Made by a program: the position numbers and the translations under genes. This document shows, piece by piece, positions 1-4,189 of a DNA stretch of 8,261 nucleotides. How positions within the stretch are numbered: position 1 is the stretch's first letter; each line of letters opens with the position of its first letter. Origin of the DNA: DASRWT01 sp046728035 (GTDB lineage: Bacteria; Methylomirabilota; Methylomirabilia; Rokubacteriales; CSP1-6); contig JBKPDT010000105.1 in the NCBI GenBank assembly GCA_046728035.1, positions 1 through 8,261 on the forward strand, in the 5' to 3' direction. The notes below the pieces were generated by a model. The model searched no databases. It was not told the origin of the DNA and saw only the letters and a list, made by a program, of their open reading frames with translations.

Positions 1-549
1 ATACACTTGATCGTCGCCACCCAGCGCCCGTCGGTGGACGTGGTGACGGGCCTCATCAAGGCCAACTTCCCCACGCGCATCGCCTTCCAGGTGGCGTCCA
101 AGGTGGACTCGCGCACCGTCCTCGACGGCAACGGCGCCGAGCAGCTCCTCGGCAAGGGCGACATGATCTTCGTGCCGCCGGGCGCCTCCCGCCAGGTGCG
201 GGTGCACGGCTCGTGGGTGGCCGACAACGAGGTCAAGGCCATCTGCGAATTCCTGCGCAAGCAGGGCTCGGCCGTCTACGAGAAGGTGGAGATGCCCGCC
301 GTCGACACCGAGGGCGGCGGCGGGGATGGGGAGGATCGTGACGACATCTACTGGGACGCGGTGAACCTCGTGATCGCCCAGCGGGCGGCGTCCATCTCCT
401 TTCTCCAGCGGCGGCTGGGGCTGGGCTATCCCAAGGCCGCCCGCTTCATCGACATGATGGAGCAGGACCACATCATCGGCCCGGGGCAGGGGGCCAAGCC
501 CCGCGAGATCCTCGTGGGGCCCGAATACCTGGCCAGGCACGGGCGATGA
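1..549 (+). CDS. ftsK: DNA translocase FtsK, C-terminal part (5' truncated by window edge)
   Basis: FtsK is the septum-anchored hexameric DNA pump that moves chromosome dimers and termini before division and activates XerCD recombination. The reading frame is open from base 1, so the start lies outside the window and 182 C-terminal residues are visible. Residues 1-95 are the end of the RecA-like motor: the motif ATQRPSVDVVTGLIKANFP, the segment around SKVDSRTVLD, and GKGDM with a following PPG. Residues 101-115 are a Gly/Asp-rich linker. Residues 116-178 form the winged-helix gamma domain that reads KOPS sites, with the typical RAASISFLQRRLGLGYPKAA core. The protein ends about where the family does, so nothing is missing at the 3' end. 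The TGA stop overlaps the ATG of lolA by four bases (ATGA), so the two are likely co-transcribed and translationally coupled. SpoIIIE is the Firmicutes name of the same family. Confidence 0.96.
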   Translation: MHLIVATQRPSVDVVTGLIKANFPTRIAFQVASKVDSRTVLDGNGAEQLLGKGDMIFVPPGASRQVRVHGSWVADNEVKAICEFLRKQGSAVYEKVEMPAVDTEGGGGDGEDRDDIYWDAVNLVIAQRAASISFLQRRLGLGYPKAARFIDMMEQDHIIGPGQGAKPREILVGPEYLARHGR

Positions 550-1211
550 AGCGCTGGCTGGCCCTCCCCCTCCTGCTGGCCGGCGCGTTGTGCGCCCCGG
601 GTCCGGCGCGCGCGCAGACGCTGGACGAAGTGGTCTCCGGGCTCGAGTCGACGTACGGCCGTATCAACGACCTCAAGGCCGAGTTCACCCAGGTCTCGCA
701 CAACAAGAGCCTGGGCCAGGACATCCGCGCCGAGGGCACGGTGTACCTGAAGAAGGGTGGCAAGCTCCGCTGGGACTACAAGAGCCCCTCCCCCCAGCAG
801 ATCGTCTCCGATGGGGTCAACTTCTGGGTGTACACGCCCGAGCTCAACCAGGTGAACAAGGGGGAAGCGCCCAAGGCGCTGGCCGGCCCCGCCGGGTCCT
901 TCCTCGCGGGCCTCGGCCGCGTGCGCGACGAGTTCGCGGTGCGCTTCCTCAACCCCGCCGCCAAGGTGGACGCGTCGGGGCGGCCCGTCCTCGACCTCAC
1001 GCCGAAGAACCCCACGCCGCTCCTGACCCGCCTCGTCCTCAGCGTCGATCCCAAGGACTACATCGTCCGGCAGGCCGTCCTCTACGATCAGCTCGCGAAC
1101 ACGGTGACGATGACCTTCACGCGGGTCACGCCGAACGCGGGCCTCCCCGACAGCCTCTTCACCTTCGTACCCCCCAAGGGCGCCGCGGTGGTGCCGCTGA
1201 ACCCGCGGTAG
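546..1211 (+). CDS. lolA: Outer-membrane lipoprotein carrier protein LolA
   Basis: LolA is the periplasmic chaperone that takes lipoproteins released by the LolCDE ABC transporter and carries them to the outer membrane. The 221-residue product starts with a Sec signal peptide: MKR, a hydrophobic core at residues 4-16, and an ARA|Q cleavage site after residue 23. The mature part shows the family pattern: an early helix with TYGRINDLKAEFTQ, then beta strands with GTVYLKKGGKLRWDY, the QQIVSDGVNFWVYTPELNQV strand pair, and a C-terminal LFTFVPPKGA segment. Cys16 sits in the signal core, but the residue before it is Leu, so this is not a lipobox. The start is fixed by the signal peptide and by the ATGA overlap with ftsK. 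No good Shine-Dalgarno precedes it, consistent with coupling. ftsK-lolA adjacency is common in diderm bacteria and supports the call. Confidence 0.93.
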   Translation: MKRWLALPLLLAGALCAPGPARAQTLDEVVSGLESTYGRINDLKAEFTQVSHNKSLGQDIRAEGTVYLKKGGKLRWDYKSPSPQQIVSDGVNFWVYTPELNQVNKGEAPKALAGPAGSFLAGLGRVRDEFAVRFLNPAAKVDASGRPVLDLTPKNPTPLLTRLVLSVDPKDYIVRQAVLYDQLANTVTMTFTRVTPNAGLPDSLFTFVPPKGAAVVPLNPR

Positions 1212-1214
1212 AAT
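1209..1214 (+). promoter_or_regulatory. Possible -10 box (TAGAAT) for a leaderless yajQ transcript
   Basis: TAGAAT ends exactly six bases before the yajQ ATG, the spacing expected if transcription begins at the start codon itself. No Shine-Dalgarno sequence precedes yajQ. There is no recognisable -35 box 16-18 bases upstream, and the first three bases are also the lolA stop codon, so chance is a real alternative. yajQ may simply be read from the ftsK-lolA transcript. Confidence 0.27.
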
Positions 1215-1220
1215 AGCGTC

Positions 1221-1718
1221 ATGGCCGCCGAGAACAGCTTCGACATCGCGTGCAAGGTGGACATGCAGGAAGTCGCCAACGCCGTCAACCAGGCGAAGCG
1301 CGAGATCGAGACCCGTTACGACCTCAAGGGCACGAAGAACGAGATCACGCAGGAGAAGATGGACCTGGTGATCACCTCCGCAGACGAGATGAAGCTCAAG
1401 GCGGTGCTGGACATCCTGCAGTCCAAGCTCCACCGCCGCGGGGTGGACCTCAAGGCGTTGACGATCGGGGACCCCGAGACCGCCGCCGGCGGCACTCTCA
1501 AGCAGAAGATCACCCTCCAGGACGGCATCCCGATGGAGAAGGCCAAGGAGATCGTCCGCCTCATCAAGGACTCCAAGATCAAGGTGCAGGCCTCCATCCA
1601 GGAGAAGCAGGTGCGCGTCTCCGGCAAGAACCGCGACGACCTCCAGGCGGTGATCGCCCTGGTGAAGGGCAAGGACCTCGGCGTCGCGCTCCAGTTCACA
1701 AACTACCGCTCGACCTGA
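1221..1718 (+). CDS. yajQ: YajQ family (UPF0234) nucleotide / cyclic-di-GMP-binding protein
   Basis: YajQ proteins are small cytosolic proteins with two ferredoxin-like folds. E. coli YajQ binds nucleotides and tRNA in vitro, and a Xanthomonas homologue binds cyclic di-GMP and acts as a transcriptional co-regulator. The role in this organism is not known. The 165-residue length matches the family. Landmarks are NSFDIACKVDMQEVANAVNQ and RYDLKGTKNEI near the N-terminus, SKLHRRGVDLKAL in the middle, KEIVRLIKDSKIKVQASIQ, the QVRVSGKNRDDLQ motif, and the terminal ALQFTNYR. The ATG is chosen because the conserved NSFDI block begins five residues later. It lies nine bases after the lolA stop without a ribosome-binding site, so expression could come from read-through of the upstream operon or from a leaderless promoter. 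Confidence 0.95.
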   Translation: MAAENSFDIACKVDMQEVANAVNQAKREIETRYDLKGTKNEITQEKMDLVITSADEMKLKAVLDILQSKLHRRGVDLKALTIGDPETAAGGTLKQKITLQDGIPMEKAKEIVRLIKDSKIKVQASIQEKQVRVSGKNRDDLQAVIALVKGKDLGVALQFTNYRST

Positions 1719-1752
1719 ATCGGATCATCGAGGCTGCCCCCTTGGCCGATTC
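1717..1752. repeat. Inverted repeat (7-bp arms, 22-base loop) at the yajQ stop
   Basis: GAATCGG at 1717-1723 is the exact reverse complement of CCGATTC at 1746-1752. The left arm begins inside the yajQ stop codon. A following palindrome, CGACGCGCGTCG at 1756-1767, is a perfect 12-base self-complement. Both lie just before the stronger hairpin at 1772-1790. They could help terminate or protect the yajQ transcript, or be chance pairs in GC-rich DNA. Confidence 0.4.
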
Positions 1753-1771
1753 GAGCGACGCGCGTCGTTGT

Positions 1772-1790
1772 AGGGGGGCGCAGCCCCCCT
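1772..1790. terminator. GC-rich hairpin, probable bidirectional terminator between convergent genes
   Basis: AGGGGGGC at 1772-1779 pairs perfectly with GCCCCCCT at 1783-1790 across the three-base loop GCA. It lies between the ends of yajQ (plus) and the ABC permease (minus), where a shared terminator is expected. Neither side carries a run of T, so a classical intrinsic terminator is not proven. The hairpin could equally be a REP-like dispersed element. Confidence 0.5.
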
Positions 1791-1795
1791 CCGAG

Positions 1796-2599
1796 TCAGT
1801 CGCCGAGCACCCGCCGCCGTAGTAGGCGGAGGTCGAGCGGCACCAGGATCCCCAGCAGCAGGGCCGAGAGGATCAGCACGCCGGCCAGGGGGCCCGCGAC
1901 CGGGCCCCCGAGCAGGATGCCGCGGAATACCTGGGCCAGGTGATGGAGCGGGTTCACCACGTTCAGCGCGACCAGCGAGGGATGCTCGAGCGGAAAGTAG
2001 GTCGACGAGAGCAGCCCCATCGGCAGCACGAGCAGGAACACGGGCAGGTTCATGTGGTCGATCGTCGGCAGGATCGCGGTGAAGCAGAGCCCGAGCGCGG
2101 CGAACGCGCAGGCGGCCACGAACACGATGGGCAGCAGCGCGGGCAGGAGCGCGATCTGGATGTGGAGCAGGCCCGTCGCGTGGAGAACCGTGAGCACCGC
2201 CGACACGATCACCACGTACATGGTGGAGAGCAGCCCCGCCCACAGCACCTCGCCCCAGACCACGTGGGGCAGCGCGACCTGGGTCGTGAGCTGCCCCTCC
2301 CACGTGCGCTGGTAGCGCATGCGGATGAAGGCGGCGAAGAGCGATTGGAAGACCGCGGTCATGAAGGTCGCGTAGGCGAGCAGGCCCGGGGCCACGTAGG
2401 TCATGTACTCGATTGGGCGGCCCTGCCAGGTGAGGGTCGCCACGTAGCCTCCGAGGCCCATCCCGAAGGCCACCAGCATCGTCACCGGCTCCAGCGTGGG
2501 CGGCAGGAACGCGGTGTGCCAGTTCCGCATGTACACGCGCAGGTGGCGCGCCACCACCGCACGGCTCTGCCACTCGAGGGCCGCGGCCAGCCAGGTCAT
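1796..2599 (-). CDS. ABC-2 type transporter permease (NodJ-like)
   Basis: This is the membrane subunit of an ABC exporter of the NodIJ/DrrAB type, 267 residues, with its ATPase encoded immediately upstream. Hydrophobic segments suggest six membrane spans, at roughly residues 37-55, 66-88, 112-139, 148-174, 185-201 and 234-257. The motif STYFPLEHPSLVALNVVNPLHH at 199-220 matches the conserved ABC-2 loop before the last span (aromatic FPL, then NPL.H). The open frame continues upstream through the ATPase gene, but the start is set at the ATG whose ATGA overlap joins the ATPase stop. That extension is arginine-rich antisense-like sequence without membrane spans. The substrate cannot be told from sequence: NodIJ exports lipochitin oligosaccharides in rhizobia, but most relatives in other bacteria export unknown lipids, drugs or glycans. 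Confidence 0.92.
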   Translation of the reverse strand: MTWLAAALEWQSRAVVARHLRVYMRNWHTAFLPPTLEPVTMLVAFGMGLGGYVATLTWQGRPIEYMTYVAPGLLAYATFMTAVFQSLFAAFIRMRYQRTWEGQLTTQVALPHVVWGEVLWAGLLSTMYVVIVSAVLTVLHATGLLHIQIALLPALLPIVFVAACAFAALGLCFTAILPTIDHMNLPVFLLVLPMGLLSSTYFPLEHPSLVALNVVNPLHHLAQVFRGILLGGPVAGPLAGVLILSALLLGILVPLDLRLLRRRVLGD

Positions 2600-3498
2600 G
2601 GCTTGAGCGACAGCTTCAGGAAGAGATCGTCGAGCGTGGGGCCGCGCACCTCGTAGCGGAGCGCGGGGAACGCACGCGCGAACTCGGCCAGCTCCTCCCC
2701 CGACACCGGCACGTGCCAGGCCCCCAGCACGCTCGCCGGCTCGCCCCGGCCGCGCGCGGTGAGCCAGGCCGCGACCGCCGCGCCTTGGCCCACGTCCACC
2801 ACGACGACGTGCTCGCCCACCAGATCGCCCAGCACGGTCTTGGCGGTGCCGCGCGCCACCACGCTCCCGTGGGCCAGCACGGTCAGCGCGTCGCTCAGTC
2901 GCTCCGCCTCGTCCATGTAGTGGGTGGTGAGAATGATGCCCAGGCCCTCGGCCCGCAGTCCGTCGACGAGGTCCCACACCCCCATGCGCGCCTGGGGGTC
3001 GAGGCCGGTCGTCGGCTCGTCGAGGAAGAGCAGCCGCGGCCGGTGCACGAGGGCGCGCGCGATCATCAGCCGCCGCCGATAGCCGCCGGAGAGCGTCTCC
3101 GGCTTCTGGCCCGCGTAAGGGCCCAGCTCGAAGCGCTCGAGCAGCTCGGGCACGCGGCGCTCCAGATCGGTGGGCCGCGGCCGGAAGTAGGTTGCCGCGA
3201 TCGTGAGGTTCTGCTCGACCGTGAAATCGCCGTCGAAGGTGTCGTCCTGGGTGCACACGCCGATCGAGCGCTTGGCCCTCACCAGGTCGCGGCCCAGCTC
3301 TACACCGTTCACATGGATGCGGCCCTCGTCGGGGTGCAGGAAGCCGTACAGCATCCGGAGGGTCGTGGTCTTGCCCGCCCCGTTGGGCCCGAGCAGGCCC
3401 ACGATCTGCGAGGATTCGCAGGCGAGGTCCACCCCGTCCACCACCCGGCGGCCGCCGAGATACTTCACCAGATTGCGCGCGTCGAGGAGTACAGACAT
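2596..3498 (-). CDS. ABC exporter ATP-binding protein (NodI/DrrA-like)
   Basis: This is the ATPase that powers the adjacent ABC-2 permease; the product has 300 residues. From Met1 of the chosen start: Walker A GPNGAGKT at 37-44, Q-loop Gln84 in GVCTQDD, signature LSGGY at 136-140, Walker B LLFLD plus catalytic Glu161, D-loop GLDP, and switch His193 in TTHYMDEAERL. The signature has Tyr where many ABC proteins have Gln, which is common in this exporter subfamily. Residues 215-300 form the C-terminal extension typical of NodI/DrrA proteins. An in-frame ATG at 3561 would add 21 residues unlike the family (NLRDTDAPARGL...) and would run through the divergent promoter region, so the ATG at 3498 is preferred. 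It has no Shine-Dalgarno sequence. A TACAAT box lies eight bases upstream. The stop overlaps the permease start, so the pair is translationally coupled. Confidence 0.94.
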   Translation of the reverse strand: MSVLLDARNLVKYLGGRRVVDGVDLACESSQIVGLLGPNGAGKTTTLRMLYGFLHPDEGRIHVNGVELGRDLVRAKRSIGVCTQDDTFDGDFTVEQNLTIAATYFRPRPTDLERRVPELLERFELGPYAGQKPETLSGGYRRRLMIARALVHRPRLLFLDEPTTGLDPQARMGVWDLVDGLRAEGLGIILTTHYMDEAERLSDALTVLAHGSVVARGTAKTVLGDLVGEHVVVVDVGQGAAVAAWLTARGRGEPASVLGAWHVPVSGEELAEFARAFPALRYEVRGPTLDDLFLKLSLKP

Positions 3499-3506
3499 AG
3501 CTTTCG

Positions 3507-3512
3507 ATTGTA
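3507..3512 (-). promoter_or_regulatory. Possible -10 box (TACAAT) of the ABC exporter operon
   Basis: On the minus strand TACAAT lies eight bases before the ATG of the ATPase gene. A transcript starting 6-7 bases downstream would have a leader of only one or two bases, which suits the lack of a Shine-Dalgarno sequence. No -35 consensus is found at 16-18 bases spacing; the bases there are CGCGCG. Confidence 0.3.
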
Positions 3513-3515
3513 CCG

Positions 3516-3528
3516 GGCTTGACAAGCC
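3516..3528. promoter_or_regulatory. Palindrome GGCTTG-A-CAAGCC overlapping a -35 box; possible operator
   Basis: Two perfect 6-base arms flank a single central A in the 87-base space between the divergent ABC ATPase and cupin genes. The palindrome contains the plus-strand TTGACA at 3519-3524. A protein bound here would block the cupin promoter and lies only 18 bases from the ATPase start, so it could control both sides. No regulator gene is next to it, and the arms are short. Confidence 0.35.
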
Positions 3529-3548
3529 TCGCGCGGGGGCGTCAGTGT
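3519..3548 (+). promoter_or_regulatory. Probable promoter of the cupin gene
   Basis: A perfect TTGACA -35 hexamer at 3519-3524 is followed after 18 bases by CAGTGT at 3543-3548, which matches the -10 consensus poorly (2 of 6). The inferred start near 3555 would leave a leader of about 30 bases carrying the AGGAGG site. The -35 match is the main support; the -10 assignment is uncertain. Confidence 0.4.
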
Positions 3549-3570
3549 CTCGAAGGTTCAAGAACGCGTC

Positions 3571-3576
3571 AGGAGG
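3571..3576 (+). promoter_or_regulatory. Strong Shine-Dalgarno AGGAGG deciding the cupin start
   Basis: A full AGGAGG lies nine bases before the ATG at 3586. It is the only textbook ribosome-binding site in the window. It favours the long cupin form with the basic tail over an internal start at Met36 (3691). Confidence 0.7.
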
Positions 3577-3585
3577 AGTCGGCCC

Positions 3586-4050
3586 ATGAAGCTTAAGCGC
3601 CCGCGGAAGTCAGCCCGCTCCAAGCGCCCCACTTCGAAGCGCCCTCGCCCCGCGTCGCCGCGCGCCTCGCGCGATCCGCTGCTGGCCCGCATGGCGGGCG
3701 CCGACCATCGCGAGGTGGGCGGCGTATCCATCGACACCACCCGCGCCGCCAACGGCCGGGTGAAGCGCGTGTGCTACCCGCCCGGCTTCCGCTGGTCCAC
3801 CCACATGAAGCCGCTGGTGAACACGCCGCTCTGCATGCACGCCCACGTCGGGTTCCTGGCCCGCGGCCGCGTGCGCGGCACCTACGCCGACGGCTGCGCC
3901 TTCGATCTCGCCGCGCCGCGCGCGGTGGTGATCGAGCCCGGACACGATGCATGGGTGGTCGGCAAGGACGCCGCCGTGCTCATCGAGTTCGACACCGAGA
4001 GCAGCACCGCGACCCGCTTCGGGCTGCCCGACAGCCACCGCCACGCGTGA
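3586..4050 (+). CDS. Small cupin-domain protein with a basic N-terminal tail
   Basis: The 154-residue product has two parts. Residues 2-29 are a Lys/Arg/Pro/Ser-rich stretch with 13 basic and no acidic residues, likely disordered. Residues 40-140 form a single cupin beta-barrel: PPGFRWSTHMKP at 65-76, then CMHAHVGFLARGRVRGTY at 83-100 (cupin motif 1), then VIEPGHDAWVV at 115-125 (motif 2). His73, His85, His87 and His120 are candidate metal ligands. The WS.H.KP and PGHDAWVVG signatures belong to a widespread group of small cupins whose function is unassigned, so no reaction is proposed. There is no signal peptide; the N-terminus is hydrophilic. The start is supported by AGGAGG nine bases upstream. 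The gene appears to be a single transcription unit, with its own TTGACA box and a hairpin downstream. Confidence 0.85.
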   Translation: MKLKRPRKSARSKRPTSKRPRPASPRASRDPLLARMAGADHREVGGVSIDTTRAANGRVKRVCYPPGFRWSTHMKPLVNTPLCMHAHVGFLARGRVRGTYADGCAFDLAAPRAVVIEPGHDAWVVGKDAAVLIEFDTESSTATRFGLPDSHRHA

Positions 4051-4051
4051 A

Positions 4052-4065
4052 TCGATCCCGATCGA
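4052..4065. repeat. Short palindrome TCGATC-CC-GATCGA after the cupin stop
   Basis: Six-base arms separated by CC lie just after the cupin stop codon. The loop is too tight for all six pairs in RNA, but a 5-bp stem with a 4-base loop is possible. It may be part of the cupin 3' end or a chance palindrome. Confidence 0.25.
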
Positions 4066-4075
4066 GAGAGCCCCC

Positions 4076-4189
4076 ATGACCTCCGAGCTCGAAGACACGC
4101 ACGCGAGCATCAGACGGGCGCAGGCCTCCACCAGCGCCCGTCCTCTTTCCCCGATTCGCCGGGCCGGGTCTGATACGCTGGGATCGTGA
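4076..4189 (+). CDS. Possible 37-residue upstream ORF coupled to the TPR gene (doubtful)
   Basis: An ATG at 4076 preceded by GAGAGAG (4064-4070) opens a frame of 37 codons whose TGA stop (4187-4189) overlaps the GTG start of the TPR gene as GTGA. The product (MTSELEDTHASIRRAQ...) resembles nothing I recognise. The first 20 codons mostly end in G or C like real genes here, but the second half does not, and it runs through the hairpin at 4113-4142. It could be a leader peptide that couples translation to the next gene, or a chance frame. Confidence 0.2.
   Translation: MTSELEDTHASIRRAQASTSARPLSPIRRAGSDTLGS
4113..4142 (+). terminator. Hairpin, likely intrinsic terminator of the cupin gene
   Basis: GACGGGCGC at 4113-4121 pairs perfectly with GCGCCCGTC at 4134-4142 (9 bp, 12-base loop), followed by CTCTTTCCCC, a weak T-containing tail. 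It lies 63 bases after the cupin stop and before the TPR gene. This fits a terminator separating the two units. Confidence 0.45.
4171..4179 (+). promoter_or_regulatory. Possible extended -10 (TGATACGCT) for a leaderless TPR-gene transcript
   Basis: TACGCT at 4174-4179, with an upstream TG one base away (extended -10 form), ends six bases before the GTG start. That is the same spacing as the TAGAAT box before yajQ. There is no -35 consensus, and no Shine-Dalgarno sequence at a usable distance from the GTG. Confidence 0.33.

Noticed and set aside
546..614. LolA signal peptide read as a lipoprotein signal because of Cys16
   Set aside because: The residue before the Cys is Leu, not Gly/Ala/Ser, and a clear ARA|Q signal peptidase I site follows. 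LolA is normally soluble.
2600..3256. In-frame upstream extension of the permease to an apparent start at 3256
   Set aside because: The added sequence is antisense-like, Arg/Ala/Gly-rich, lies entirely inside the ATPase gene in another frame, and has no membrane spans. The ATGA junction at 2596-2599 gives a normal-length permease.
3499..3561. Longer N-terminus of the ABC ATPase from an ATG at 3561
   Set aside because: The 21 extra residues do not resemble the family and cross the intergenic promoter and palindrome. MSVLLDARNLVK at 3498 is a normal ABC N-terminus.
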